Positions 1 through 8,738 of a stretch of DNA of 64,000 nucleotides are shown here, piece by piece; within the stretch, counting starts at the first letter, position 1, and every line of letters begins with the position of its first letter. The DNA comes from Brachybacterium sillae (lineage in GTDB: Bacteria > Actinomycetota > Actinomycetes > Actinomycetales > Dermabacteraceae): contig NZ_JAFEUW010000001.1 of NCBI RefSeq assembly GCF_025028335.1, forward strand, positions 434,001-498,000, written 5' to 3'. Made by a program: the position numbers and the translations under genes. Below the pieces are notes generated by a model. It ran no database searches. It worked only from the letters and a program-made list of their open reading frames with translations, and was not told the DNA's origin.

Positions 1-583
1 CGATGCCCGGGAGGTCGGCGTGCTCATCGAGCAGGTCCCGGGCGATGTGGGAGGCGTCCACGGGCAGCTGCTCATCGGTGCTGCCCCATCCGGCGGGGAG
101 ACCATCGGGGGCGGCGACCAGCGGGGAGAGCCACAGTCCACCGAAGAGTCGCTGGTCGAGGAAGTCGACGGTGACACCGCCTTCCAGGGTGAGGCGCACC
201 CGGAGGTGCCGCACCGGATCGGACGCGGGTCCCTCCTGCGCCACCGTTTCCTGCGCCACAGGTTCCTGCGCCACCGGCTCCTGCGCCGTGCCGTCGGCGC
301 CACCTCGCACTCTCAACTGGCCGCTCATCCCCAGGTGCACCATGAGCGCGTCCGCACACGGTCGCCCGGTCCGGGCGTCGGCCAGCCGCCACCAGAGGAA
401 CTTCCCGCGCCGGGCCAGAGCGGTGACGCGCGTGCCGGGCAGGCGGTCGAGGAGCTCCCGGGGACCCCCACTCTGGCGGCGCACGGACCGTTCGTCGCCG
501 ATGCGCACCGCGGTGATCTCCCGGCCGAGCACATGCGGCAGCAGACCGCGTCGCACCACCTCGACCTCGGGCAGCTCGGGCAT
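1..583 (-). CDS. mutM: Formamidopyrimidine-DNA glycosylase (Fpg/MutM), C-terminus beyond the window
   Basis: Base-excision repair enzyme that removes oxidised purines such as 8-oxoguanine and nicks the abasic site. The protein begins MPELPEVEVVRRGL, the Fpg hallmark: Pro2 is the Schiff-base nucleophile and Glu3 the general acid. A conserved DQRLFGGLW stretch follows near residue 142. About 194 residues are visible; the helix-two-turn-helix and zinc finger lie off the left edge. It starts 6 bases after the rnc stop, so it is the last visible gene of an rnc-mutM unit. Odd feature: residues about 99-117 are a repeat of the pentapeptide AQEPV/AQETV, described separately. Identification is secure; completeness cannot be judged. 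Confidence 0.95.
   Translation of the reverse strand, partial: MPELPEVEVVRRGLLPHVLGREITAVRIGDERSVRRQSGGPRELLDRLPGTRVTALARRGKFLWWRLADARTGRPCADALMVHLGMSGQLRVRGGADGTAQEPVAQEPVAQETVAQEGPASDPVRHLRVRLTLEGGVTVDFLDQRLFGGLWLSPLVAAPDGLPAGWGSTDEQLPVDASHIARDLLDEHADLPGI
233..287 (-). repeat. 15-bp tandem repeat inside mutM
   Basis: Read on the minus strand, a unit close to CAGGAACCGGTGGCG occurs three times with a fourth partial copy, encoding AQEPV-AQEPV-AQETV-AQE. Because the unit length is a multiple of three, copy-number change would keep the frame. It lies between the conserved MSGQLRVRGG and RHLRVRLTL segments, where a surface loop is expected. Confidence 0.8.
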
Positions 584-589
584 CGTCGA

Positions 590-1342
590 TCAGGCCCGGG
601 GGAACAGCGACTCGCCGCGTTCCGTGAGCACCGCGCGGACGGCTTGCTGCGCGGCGGCGAGCTCGGCCTCCTTCTTGGAGGGACCGGTGCCCTCCGCAGT
701 CACCACTCCCTGCACGGTCGCGACCGCGGTGAACACCGGGGAGTGCTCCGGGCCGGATCCGGTGACGGTGTAGACGGGAACCGTACCGACCTCGGCGGCG
801 ATCTCCTGCAGACGGGTCTTGAAGTCGAACCCGGCCTCGAGCATCTCGTCGGAGTCGAGCAGCGGGGCCAGCACCTCCAGCACGACGCGGCGTGAGACGT
901 CGGGACCGCAGGCCAGGTGGACCGCTCCGAACACCGCCTCCAGGGTGTCTGCGAGGATCGACGGCTTCTCCCGTCCGCCCGAGAGGTCCTCCCCGCGGCC
1001 CAGGCGCACGTAGTCCCCGAGGTGCAGGCGGCGGGCGAGGATCGCGAGCGCCCGCATCGACACGATCGCGGCGCGCCGCTTCGCCAGGACTCCCTCGGGG
1101 ACGGTCGGGTAGGTCGTGTAGAGGTGCTCGGTGGTGGCGAGTCCGAGCACGGAATCGCCGAGGAACTCGAGGCGCTCGTTGTGCGGGGTGGCCTCGTGCT
1201 CGAAGGCGTAGGACCGGTGGGTCAGCGCCAGCTCCAACAGGCCGGATTCGCGCAGGTCGGCGGCCTGGGCGCCATCGAGCGGGAGTGCCTGCACCAGCCC
1301 CTCGGGATCCGCCGCGGGGCGCAGCTTCCGGGCTCGGGCCAT
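590..1342 (-). CDS. rnc: Ribonuclease III
   Basis: Endoribonuclease that cleaves double-stranded RNA in rRNA precursors and some mRNAs. 250 residues, a normal length. The RNase III signature ERLEFLGDSVLG (about residue 58) carries the metal-binding acidic residues, and the second acidic cluster is in DTLEAVFGAVHL. A C-terminal double-stranded RNA-binding domain is visible from about residue 180, ending with the motif GPSKKEAELAAAQQAV. Its ATG overlaps the stop of the upstream DUF177 gene by one base (TGATG), implying translational coupling. mutM follows 6 bases downstream. Confidence 0.97.
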   Translation of the reverse strand: MARARKLRPAADPEGLVQALPLDGAQAADLRESGLLELALTHRSYAFEHEATPHNERLEFLGDSVLGLATTEHLYTTYPTVPEGVLAKRRAAIVSMRALAILARRLHLGDYVRLGRGEDLSGGREKPSILADTLEAVFGAVHLACGPDVSRRVVLEVLAPLLDSDEMLEAGFDFKTRLQEIAAEVGTVPVYTVTGSGPEHSPVFTAVATVQGVVTAEGTGPSKKEAELAAAQQAVRAVLTERGESLFPRA

Positions 1343-1923
1343 CAGTGGGCGGCCCCCTCAGGGCCGCGGTCGCCGCGCTCATCCCCCTCGTCGAGCAGCT
1401 GCTGCAGGAGGGCGAACCGGGGGTCGATCACCTCATGGTGGTGGTCGGGGTCATCCTCCAGGCGCAGACCGCACTGGGCGCACAGCCCCGGGCAGTCGGG
1501 CCGGCACAGCGGGCGGTCGTCGGCGGCGACGGCCAGGGCGTCATGCACCAGTGGCGCCAGGTCGACGGCATCGCCCTCGAGGATCACGACTTCGTCGGGG
1601 TCGACGTCGGAGGGCACCTTCTCGGGGTAGCTGAACAGCTCATCGAGGCGGGCGTCGATGTGCTGCTCGACCGGGTCCAGGCACCGGGAGCACTCCCCTG
1701 TGAGACGGGCCTCGACGGTCCCGCTGACGAAGATGCCCTCGACCACGGATTCCAGGTGCGCCTGGACGTGCAGGGGGTCACCGACGGGAACCCGCATGGC
1801 CAACCCGCCCTCGGTGTCGTCCGTGGCGCGGACGGTCGCCTCCACGTGCCGGTGGGCGCCCGGGCGGGAGATGAGGTCGACGACGTCGAAGCGCAGGTCA
1901 CCTGGGGTGGTCGGGCTGGTCAC
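1342..1923 (-). CDS. DUF177 (YceD) family protein
   Basis: 193-residue member of the YceD/DUF177 family, linked in other bacteria to 23S rRNA and ribosome assembly. It shows CSRCLDPV in the middle and CRPDCPGLCAQCG toward the C-terminus, a cysteine arrangement that could bind zinc. It overlaps rnc by one base. In many bacteria rpmF (ribosomal protein L32) lies directly between this gene and rnc; here the two abut and there is no room for rpmF. The family call is firm, the molecular role is not established for this lineage. Confidence 0.9.
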   Translation of the reverse strand: MTSPTTPGDLRFDVVDLISRPGAHRHVEATVRATDDTEGGLAMRVPVGDPLHVQAHLESVVEGIFVSGTVEARLTGECSRCLDPVEQHIDARLDELFSYPEKVPSDVDPDEVVILEGDAVDLAPLVHDALAVAADDRPLCRPDCPGLCAQCGLRLEDDPDHHHEVIDPRFALLQQLLDEGDERGDRGPEGAAH

Positions 1924-2039
1924 GGTGTCTCCTCGGTGCGCTGATGCAGGTGCCCGCAGCGGTGGCCGCGGGCGTCGTCCAGGATACGGCGGACCGCCTG
2001 GATGCGGCCCCCGGGTGGCTCCGTGTCAGCGGAGGGCGA

Positions 2040-2519
2040 TCAGACGCGACGCAGCGCCTCCACGGACGCGGAGGGGAGCATGTCCTCCACCGGACCGCCG
2101 AGGGCGTGCACCTCCCGCACCAGGCTGGAGGAGATGTGGGCGAGGCTCTGGTCGGTGAGGAGGAAGACGGTGTCGACCTGCGCCAGGTGGGCGTTCATCC
2201 GTGCCATGGGCTCCTCATAGGACAGGTCGAGCTGTGAGCGCAGGCCACGGACCACGGCGCGGGCGCCGATGCGGCGGCAGAAGTCCACCAGCAGGCCGGC
2301 GGGCAGGTCCTCCACCCGCACCCGCGGAGCCAGGCCCTCCGCCTGCAGGGTCTCCTCGATCGCTCTGCGGCGCTGCTCCAGACTGAGCAGACCCGCTTTC
2401 GAGGGGTTGTGGGAGACGGCGATGACCACCTCATCAGCCAGGGCGGCGGCGCGACGTGCGAGGTCGAGGTGGCCGAGGGTGAAGGGATCGAAGGATCCCG
2501 GCAGCACGAGGGTGGTCAT
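2040..2519 (-). CDS. coaD: Phosphopantetheine adenylyltransferase
   Basis: Catalyses the penultimate step of coenzyme A synthesis, joining 4'-phosphopantetheine and ATP to give dephospho-CoA. 159 residues, the normal CoaD length. The N-terminal GSFDPFTLGHLDL carries the T/HxGH nucleotidyltransferase motif and ISSSLVRE is the C-terminal family motif. An upstream in-frame ATG exists, but the start at 2519 gives the canonical N-terminus MTTLVLPGSFDPF and overlaps the rsmD stop by four bases (ATGA), a typical coupled arrangement. Confidence 0.97.
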   Translation of the reverse strand: MTTLVLPGSFDPFTLGHLDLARRAAALADEVVIAVSHNPSKAGLLSLEQRRRAIEETLQAEGLAPRVRVEDLPAGLLVDFCRRIGARAVVRGLRSQLDLSYEEPMARMNAHLAQVDTVFLLTDQSLAHISSSLVREVHALGGPVEDMLPSASVEALRRV

Positions 2520-3079
2520 GCCGCCACTGTAGGCCCGCCGTAGTGCACGACGGTCTCCCCGTACCGTTTCGCGCCGTCGTCGGCATATCCCTGGGGCCAC
2601 TGCAGTTCCTGCCCGCGGGCGGAGCGCTCCACCACCACGACGGCGTCCGGGGTGAGCGCGGGCAGGAGCCGCTGCAGCAGATCCTCGATCTGCACGGTCG
2701 CCACGTCGTAGGGCGGATCCAGGAACACCAGGTCGAGGCTGCCCGGGGCGAGGGCGTCGACGGACTGTTCGGCGCGGCCGTGGCGCACCTCCGTGACGTC
2801 GGCGAGCCCGAGTGCCCGGGTGGCGCGGCGCAGCGTGGAAGCAGTGGGCCCGTGGGCCTCGACCACGAGGGCGTGGGCGGCCCCCCGGGAGAGGGCCTCG
2901 AGAGCGAGCGCCCCGGTGCCGGCGTAGAGATCGGCCACCCGCGCGCCGTCGAGGGCATCCCAGCCGTCGAGCCGGGAGAACACGGCCTCTCGTACCCGGT
3001 CGGAGGTGGGACGGGTGCCGGGCCCGACGGAGCCGGGGATGGGACGGCCTCCGAGGCGTCCGGCGATGATGCGGGGCAC
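2516..3079 (-). CDS. rsmD: 16S rRNA (guanine(966)-N2)-methyltransferase
   Basis: S-adenosylmethionine-dependent methyltransferase that modifies G966 of 16S rRNA. 187 residues. Visible motifs are PTSDRVREAVFSRL near the N-terminus, the SAM-binding DLYAGTGALALEALSRGA (about residues 50-67) and the catalytic FLDPPYD. A GTG start at 3079 is chosen because it gives the family N-terminus VPRIIAGRLGGRPI and is preceded by a GAGGAG ribosome site; longer in-frame extensions run into recG. It overlaps coaD by four bases and begins two bases after the recG stop. Confidence 0.95.
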   Translation of the reverse strand: MPRIIAGRLGGRPIPGSVGPGTRPTSDRVREAVFSRLDGWDALDGARVADLYAGTGALALEALSRGAAHALVVEAHGPTASTLRRATRALGLADVTEVRHGRAEQSVDALAPGSLDLVFLDPPYDVATVQIEDLLQRLLPALTPDAVVVVERSARGQELQWPQGYADDGAKRYGETVVHYGGPTVAA

Positions 3080-3080
3080 G

Positions 3081-5255
3081 TCAGCTCCTCTCCACGTCGG
3101 GATCGACATCCCGCAGGCGGCGGTCGATCGCGGCGGCCAGCCCCGGGTGGGCCGACAGCTGGGGATCGTGCGCCACGAGCTGCTGGGCGTCGGTCCGGGC
3201 GGACTCCACCACGGCCCGGTCCCGCAACGGGTCGAGGAACCGAAGGGTGCGGCCGAGGCCGGACTGTTCCGTCCCCACGAGGTCCCCGATGCCGCGACGG
3301 CCGAGGTCGAGCTCCGCCAGGGCGAATCCGTCGAGGGTCCCCGCGACGGCCCGCAGGTGCTCTGCGGTGTCGGAGTCCCCGGGGGCGCGGGTCTCGAAGA
3401 AGGCGATGCCGGGGGCGCTGCCGCGGCCCACGCGGCCGCGCAGCTGGTGCAGCTGGGAGACGCCGAACCGTTCGGCATCCAGCACGATCATCACGGTGGC
3501 CTCGGGCACGTCCACGCCGACCTCCACCACCGTGGTGGCGACGAGAAGGTCGACCTCCCCGGAGGCGAGCTGCTCCATCGCCTGCCGTTTCTCCTCTGCC
3601 CCCATGCGGCCGTGGAGCATACCGATGCGGACCCCGTCGAGAGCCGGCAACCGGGACAGACGGGCGGCGGTCTGCACCACCCCGCGGGGCACCCGCCCAT
3701 CCTCCCCGGCCGTGGTGTCCTCCGTCTCGTCGATCCGGGGGCACACCACGAAGGCGCGATGCCCGGCCGCGATCTCCTCGGCGGTGCGTTCCCACATGCG
3801 GCGCAACCAGGCCGGGTTGCCCTCCTCCACCACGAAACTGCTCATGCCGGCTCGGCGGCCGGGGGCCTCACGCAGGGACAGCACATCGAGGTCGCCGACG
3901 GTGGCGAGGGCGGCGGTGCGCGGGATCGGCGTGGCGGTCATGACGATCACATGGGGGCTGAGGTCCGCCTCTCCCTTGGAGCGCAGTCGGCGCCGGTGAT
4001 CGACGCCGAAGCGGTGCTGCTCATCGATCACGACCAGGCCCAGCGAGGCGAACTCCACGGTGTCGGTGAGCAGTGCGTGGGTGCCGATCACCAGCCCGGC
4101 CTCCCCGGAGAGGATGTCCGCGAGGGTTTGCCGACGCTGCGACTGCGGCAGCGAACCGGTCAGCAGGCGCACGGCGGTCGCGTCGGGCGCGGCATCCAGC
4201 CTCCCCCCGAGCCCGAGATCCCCCAGCAATTCCATGATCGTGCGGTGATGCTGCGCGGCGAGCACCTCCGTGGGGGCGAGCAGCACCGCCTGCCGGCCGG
4301 AGTCGACGGCCCGCAGCATCGCGCGCAGTGCCACCACGGTCTTGCCGGAGCCGACATCCCCCTGCAGCAGCACGCTGGTGGGATGCGGCTGGGCGAGGAG
4401 AGCATCGATCTGCGCCCCGACCTCCTGCTGCCCGGCGGTGAGGGTGAACGGCAGACGCTGCTCGACCAGCGGGCGCAGCGGCCCGTCGGCCGTCATCGAC
4501 GGGGCCGTGAGGGAGGCATCGAGGGCGCGACGCCGGGCGAAAATCGTCTGCAGGACGAAGGCCTCCTCCGCGGCCAGACGCCGCAGTGCCACGGGGGGAT
4601 CGGCGAGGCTGTGGGGCGCGTGCAGCAGGCGCAGCGCCTCGGCCAGGGGAGGCAGCTGCTGGGAGCGCAGCACCGCCTCCGGCAGGGGATCCGTCAGCTC
4701 TCCCGCGTGCTCCAGGGCGGTCGCGAACAGGCGCCGCATGCCCGCCTGGTTCATCCGCTCTCGCAACGGGTACACCGGCTGGGGCCGGCGCAGCTCGGCG
4801 GCGTCGGCGGCGGCCGGGTCGTACCCCTCGTACTCGGGGTGGACGATCTGCGGGGATCCGTCGCGGGAACGCTCCACGGTGCCGCGCACCAGAATCGTCC
4901 GCCCTTCGGTCAGCTGGCCCCGGTGCCACGCCACCTGGTGCTTCTTGCGCAGGAAGAAGGTGAGGTCGAGGGCCCCGCCGTCGTCACCGACCCGGACCTG
5001 CAGCAGGTGCCCGGGACGGTTGCGCATCGGCCGGTCGCTGACGCGGCGCACCTGCACGATGACGGAGACCTCCTCCCCGTCGCGGACATCGTCCAACGCG
5101 CGCAGCGGCCCGGGCACCACATACCGCAGCGGCGTGACCCGCAGGAGCTCGTCGAGGTCCTCCACCCCGAGCGCCTGGATCGCGCGCAGCTCCTTGGGCG
5201 TGAACAGGCGGTGCAGCGTCGCCGTGGGATCCTCCACCTCGGCTCCTCTCCCCAT
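3081..5255 (-). CDS. recG: ATP-dependent DNA helicase RecG
   Basis: Branch-migrating helicase that reverses stalled forks and processes recombination intermediates. 724 residues, close to the usual actinobacterial length. An N-terminal wedge/OB region is followed by Walker A GDVGSGKTVVALRAM (about residue 300), the DEQHRFG Walker B (DExH) box, MTATPIPRT, and the C-terminal helicase half with QLRGRVGRG. It heads the recG-rsmD-coaD unit, and rpmB diverges from its start. Confidence 0.97.
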   Translation of the reverse strand: MGRGAEVEDPTATLHRLFTPKELRAIQALGVEDLDELLRVTPLRYVVPGPLRALDDVRDGEEVSVIVQVRRVSDRPMRNRPGHLLQVRVGDDGGALDLTFFLRKKHQVAWHRGQLTEGRTILVRGTVERSRDGSPQIVHPEYEGYDPAAADAAELRRPQPVYPLRERMNQAGMRRLFATALEHAGELTDPLPEAVLRSQQLPPLAEALRLLHAPHSLADPPVALRRLAAEEAFVLQTIFARRRALDASLTAPSMTADGPLRPLVEQRLPFTLTAGQQEVGAQIDALLAQPHPTSVLLQGDVGSGKTVVALRAMLRAVDSGRQAVLLAPTEVLAAQHHRTIMELLGDLGLGGRLDAAPDATAVRLLTGSLPQSQRRQTLADILSGEAGLVIGTHALLTDTVEFASLGLVVIDEQHRFGVDHRRRLRSKGEADLSPHVIVMTATPIPRTAALATVGDLDVLSLREAPGRRAGMSSFVVEEGNPAWLRRMWERTAEEIAAGHRAFVVCPRIDETEDTTAGEDGRVPRGVVQTAARLSRLPALDGVRIGMLHGRMGAEEKRQAMEQLASGEVDLLVATTVVEVGVDVPEATVMIVLDAERFGVSQLHQLRGRVGRGSAPGIAFFETRAPGDSDTAEHLRAVAGTLDGFALAELDLGRRGIGDLVGTEQSGLGRTLRFLDPLRDRAVVESARTDAQQLVAHDPQLSAHPGLAAAIDRRLRDVDPDVERS

Positions 5256-5603
5256 GCTCGTCCGCTCGCACTCTTCGGCCCGCTCTCACGCGATGGCATC
5301 GCATCATCCCGGTCGGCATCATGGTGCCATCGGCCGCCGACATCCGAGGGTTCCGCCTCCCCGGTCTCCGGCCGCCCCGAGTCTCCGGCCACCCCGGGCC
5401 TGTGGCAGGTTCCACAACCTGGACTGCCCCACCCCCCTGCGGCGAAGGGGCCGGGTCGGTTATGCTGCCGGGGTTGCCCTGTGCACCGGCGCTCGCCCGT
5501 CGGCACCCTCGGCCCGCCCCCTTCGGGATGCGGCCCTGCTCGGTGCCGGGACCGCCGAGGTGGGGGCACCCACCTGCGAACCGATTTCTTCAGGAGACGA
5601 ACC
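5256..5603. promoter_or_regulatory. Divergent intergenic region between recG and rpmB
   Basis: 348 bases without a credible gene. For rpmB there is a TATGCT -10-like hexamer at 5461-5466 with no good -35 box, so the promoter call is tentative. At 5406-5421 there is an inverted repeat CAGGTT-CCAC-AACCTG, overlapped by TGTGG...CCACA (5401-5416); it could be an operator, regulator unknown. The ribosome site CAGGAG lies at 5591-5596. Nothing else recognisable was seen. Confidence 0.35.
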
Positions 5604-5798
5604 GTGGCTTCTACGTGTGACCTCTGCGCCAAGGGCCCGAGCTTCGGCAAGAGCGTGTCCCACTCGCACCGCCGCACCTCGCGCCGCTGGAACCCGAACA
5701 TCCAGACCGTGCGCGCCGTGATCAAGGGCACCCCCCGCCGTCTGAACGTGTGCACCTCCTGCATCAAGGCGGGCAAGGTCGAGAAGCTCTCCGCCTGA
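5604..5798 (+). CDS. rpmB: 50S ribosomal protein L28
   Basis: 64-residue large-subunit protein starting at GTG (5604) behind a CAGGAG ribosome site. The sequence carries CDLC near the N-terminus and CTSC near the C-terminus, the four-cysteine (zinc-ribbon) form of L28. SHSHRRTSRRWNPN is the conserved core. Monocistronic: it is followed by a strong hairpin terminator at 5818-5849. Confidence 0.97.
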   Translation: MASTCDLCAKGPSFGKSVSHSHRRTSRRWNPNIQTVRAVIKGTPRRLNVCTSCIKAGKVEKLSA

Positions 5799-5817
5799 GC
5801 CTCTTCCCCGCGCACTC

Positions 5818-5849
5818 GTGAGCCCCCGTCCTTCCGGACGGGGGCTCAC
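5818..5849. terminator. Bidirectional terminator between rpmB and adh
   Basis: Perfect 14-bp inverted repeat (arms 5818-5831 and 5836-5849) with a TTCC loop, very GC-rich. It lies between the convergent rpmB and alcohol dehydrogenase stops and so can serve both. Confidence 0.85.
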
Positions 5850-5869
5850 GTCGTTCCGGCGGCCGGCGA

Positions 5870-6931
5870 TCAGGCCACCGGCGCGTCCTCGAAGGTGGCG
5901 GTGTCGATGACGACGCGGAACTTCACGTCGCCCTCCACGACCCGGTCATAGGCGGCGTCGACCTCATCCACGCCGATCTTCTCGATGCGCGCGGCCAGGC
6001 CGTGCTCGGCGCAGAAGTCCAGCATCTCCTGGGTCTCGCGGATGCCGCCGATGTTCGACCCGGCGAGAGCCTTGCCCCCGCTGATGACGCTGCCGAAGCT
6101 CATCGGCTGCTGCTCCGGAGGCAGGCCGACGACGACCATGGTCCCGTACGGCGCGAGCAGGCCGAGGTACTTGTCGACGGGGATATCGGCGCTGATGGTG
6201 TTGAGGATCAGGTCGAACTCGCCCTTGTGCTCCTCGAAGAAGCCGTCCTCGGAGGTGGCGAGCACCCGGGTGGCGCCGAGCTCCTTGGCCTCCGCCTCCT
6301 TGCGCAGGGTACGGGTGAGCACGGTGACCTCGGCTCCCATGGCCGCGGCGATCTGCACACCCATGTGGCCGAGCCCGCCGAGGCCGAGCACCGCGACCTT
6401 CCGGCCCTCACCGGCGCCCCAGCGGGCCAGGGGCGAGTAGGTGGTGATGCCGGCGCACAGCAGCGGCGCGGCGACGTCGAACTCGAGCGCGTCGGGGATG
6501 GTCAGCACGAAGCGCTCGTCGACGACGACCTTCTGGCTGTACCCGCCCTGGGTGATCGTGCCGTCGACGTCCTCGCTGTTGTAGGTGCCGACGGCGCCGT
6601 TCAGGCAGTTCTGCTCGTTGCCGGCGCGGCACTGCTCGCACTCGCCGCAGGAGTCCACGAGGCAGCCGACGCCGACGCGGTCACCGACCTTGACGCGGGT
6701 GACCTCATCGCCGACGGCCTCCACGACCCCGGCGATCTCGTGGCCGACGGTGAGGGGGAAATGCGCCTCACCCCACTCGTTGCGGATGGTGTGGATGTCA
6801 CTGTGGCAGATGCCGGCGGCCTTGATGTCGATGACGACGTCCGTGGGCCGCGGGTCGCGCCGCTCGATCTCGGCGACACGGAACGGCTGGTCCGGTCCGG
6901 TCTTCTGCAGGGCCTTCACGGTCTGAGGCAT
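5870..6931 (-). CDS. Zinc-dependent NAD(P) alcohol dehydrogenase (AdhC/YahK type)
   Basis: 353-residue medium-chain dehydrogenase that oxidises or reduces alcohols and aldehydes with NAD(P). The catalytic zinc site is visible as GICHSD (Cys, His) and GHEIAG; structural-zinc cysteines are in CGECEQCRAGNEQNC. The Rossmann motif is GLGGLGHMGVQIAAAMGA. The overall pattern resembles mycobacterial AdhC and the cinnamyl-alcohol-type NADPH enzymes; substrate cannot be told from sequence. It stands alone, convergent with rpmB. Confidence 0.9.
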   Translation of the reverse strand: MPQTVKALQKTGPDQPFRVAEIERRDPRPTDVVIDIKAAGICHSDIHTIRNEWGEAHFPLTVGHEIAGVVEAVGDEVTRVKVGDRVGVGCLVDSCGECEQCRAGNEQNCLNGAVGTYNSEDVDGTITQGGYSQKVVVDERFVLTIPDALEFDVAAPLLCAGITTYSPLARWGAGEGRKVAVLGLGGLGHMGVQIAAAMGAEVTVLTRTLRKEAEAKELGATRVLATSEDGFFEEHKGEFDLILNTISADIPVDKYLGLLAPYGTMVVVGLPPEQQPMSFGSVISGGKALAGSNIGGIRETQEMLDFCAEHGLAARIEKIGVDEVDAAYDRVVEGDVKFRVVIDTATFEDAPVA

Positions 6932-7040
6932 GGGGGCGGTCCTCCTGCTCCATGCTGGTGACGCGTCGTGGGATGGTCGTCGACCACCTTACGCCGCAGG
7001 TCCTGGGGGATTTCTCGGTGCTCTGGCGCCGTGTGCCCTC

Positions 7041-8123
7041 TCACCCGCTGAAGTGGTCGAAGGGGGCACCGGGCACCGGGTCACCGTCCAGGAGAACCTG
7101 GGGCGCGTCGCCATCCTCCGGTTCCTGCACCCGGCCGATCGCACGGAAACCCTCCGGCAGCGCACCGGCGGGGAAACAGGCGAGCAGGGCGTGTTCCTCA
7201 CCGCCGTGAAGCACCCACTCCCGTGCCCTGTGGAGGGCACCGCCGGGGGCTCCCGCAGCGGCTCCGGCGGGAGCCCCGTCGGATGCCGCCTCCACCTCGT
7301 CCAGCAGGCGCCGCGCCACCGGTGACAGGGCCGCCACGTCCGCGGCGAAGGCCGTACCGTCGAGGTCGAGGTCGACCCCGCTGCTGCGAGCGATCCGTAG
7401 GCCATCGCGGACGGGCCCATCGGACAGGTCGAGCATTGCGTGAACCCCGTTCTCAGCGGCGATCAACCCCCGTCGCAGGTCCGGGTCCGGGGCGTTATGC
7501 CAGGCCAGGAGCTCCTCTTCACGGTCATCGCGACACCGGCCGGGGCGCCGCCCGCTGAGCACCAGCGCCAGGCCCGCGGCGGAGCGTCCCAGCCGCCCCG
7601 CGCTGACCGCGAGGATGTCCCCCGGTCGGGCGCCGCTCCGGAGCACGGGCGCGCGCCCATCGGGCAGCACCCCGAGGGCCGTGACGGTCAGTGACAAAGC
7701 CTCGGCTCGTCCCAGATCGCCGCCGACGACGATCGCGCCGCTGCGGGCCGCCCGCGCCGACAGCGCGGTCATGATCTCCTCGATCGCCTCGGCGGGGGCA
7801 CCTCCCGGGGCGCTGAGGCTCACCACCAGGGCGAGGGGCCGGGCTCCCATCGCGATGACATCCGCGAGGTTCTGCACTGCCGCCTTCGCCCCGATCCATG
7901 CTGGTCGCGTCGCATCCGGCAGGAAGTCCTGGCCCTCGGTGAGGGTGTCGGTCGTGACGACCAGGCGCGGCGAGGAAAGCTGCAGCACCGCGGCGTCATC
8001 CCCCGGGCCGACCAGGACGCTCCCGAGAGCGTCCCGGGTGCGGGGATCGGCGGCCGCGACCCCGGCCATGGCCGGGACGATCCGCTCCAGGATCCCGTCT
8101 TCGCTGAGCTGGTCGAGACGCAT
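7041..8123 (-). CDS. thiL: Thiamine-monophosphate kinase
   Basis: Phosphorylates thiamine monophosphate to the active diphosphate using ATP. About 360 residues. The start at 8123 gives MRLDQLSEDGILERI, the family N-terminus; the conserved GPGDDAAVL follows at about residue 39, with TDTLTEGQDF, GGDLGRAE and DLSDG (metal and phosphate sites) further on. A longer in-frame ORF extends upstream but overlaps the divergent DUF3515 gene and lacks family similarity. A Gly/Ala-rich insertion (SDGAPAGAAAGAPGGA) is present near residue 295. Confidence 0.95.
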   Translation of the reverse strand: MRLDQLSEDGILERIVPAMAGVAAADPRTRDALGSVLVGPGDDAAVLQLSSPRLVVTTDTLTEGQDFLPDATRPAWIGAKAAVQNLADVIAMGARPLALVVSLSAPGGAPAEAIEEIMTALSARAARSGAIVVGGDLGRAEALSLTVTALGVLPDGRAPVLRSGARPGDILAVSAGRLGRSAAGLALVLSGRRPGRCRDDREEELLAWHNAPDPDLRRGLIAAENGVHAMLDLSDGPVRDGLRIARSSGVDLDLDGTAFAADVAALSPVARRLLDEVEAASDGAPAGAAAGAPGGALHRAREWVLHGGEEHALLACFPAGALPEGFRAIGRVQEPEDGDAPQVLLDGDPVPGAPFDHFSG

Positions 8124-8195
8124 GCCCCCAGTGTGCCCGAGGCCCACGCGGACCGACGGGCGGGCAGGTGCCCCCACGCCCGATAGGCTCGGACC

Positions 8196-8705
8196 GTGCT
8201 CCCCCACTCCGGACTCCCCCGCTCGCCGCGCGCCCTGGCCCGCATCGGTGCTGCCCTGCTGCTCGTCGTGACGGCGAGTTCCTGCGGCGTGCGGGTCCCT
8301 CCCGGGCCGGAGGCCGCCGACCCCCGCTGCGCCGATCTGGTGGTCGGTGCCCCGGGGGAGATGGAGGGGCTGCCGCGGTCCGAGACCACGAGTCAGGGCA
8401 CTGTCGCCTGGGGCAGCGGTGCGGACACGATCGTCCTGCGCTGCGGGGTCGTGCCGCCGGGCCCCACCACCGACCAATGCACCAGGTTGGAGGACCAGAA
8501 CGGGGTGAGCGTCGACTGGCTGGTGGAGGAGGGTGACGACGGCATCGTGCACTTCACCACCTACGGGCGCCTGCCGGCGATCGACGTCACGGTGCCCCGC
8601 AGCGTGGCGCCGGATCAGCCCTCCGCCGTGCCGTTGGCCCTCGCGCCGCTGGTGGCGCCCCTTCCGGTGGACCGGCAGTGCGTCGGCCCGGAGGACCTGA
8701 CCTGA
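8196..8705 (+). CDS. DUF3515 family lipoprotein
   Basis: 169-residue secreted protein starting at GTG (8196). The N-terminus has Arg residues, a hydrophobic stretch IGAALLLVVTAS and a lipobox-like ASSC at about residues 27-30, so it is probably a lipoprotein on the outer face of the membrane. The remainder matches the actinobacterial DUF3515 pattern (ADPRCADLV, a VLRCGV strand, SVDWLVEE). In many actinobacteria this family sits between thiL and ddl, as here. Function unknown. Confidence 0.8.
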   Translation: MLPHSGLPRSPRALARIGAALLLVVTASSCGVRVPPGPEAADPRCADLVVGAPGEMEGLPRSETTSQGTVAWGSGADTIVLRCGVVPPGPTTDQCTRLEDQNGVSVDWLVEEGDDGIVHFTTYGRLPAIDVTVPRSVAPDQPSAVPLALAPLVAPLPVDRQCVGPEDLT

Positions 8706-8738
8706 TCGTGCAGGTCTCGACGCGGCGGTGCCCCTGGG

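Noticed and set aside
3006-5798. 930-codon plus-strand frame covering recG and ending in rpmB
   Set aside because: Only the last 64 codons are real (rpmB). The rest is a shadow of recG with no motifs.
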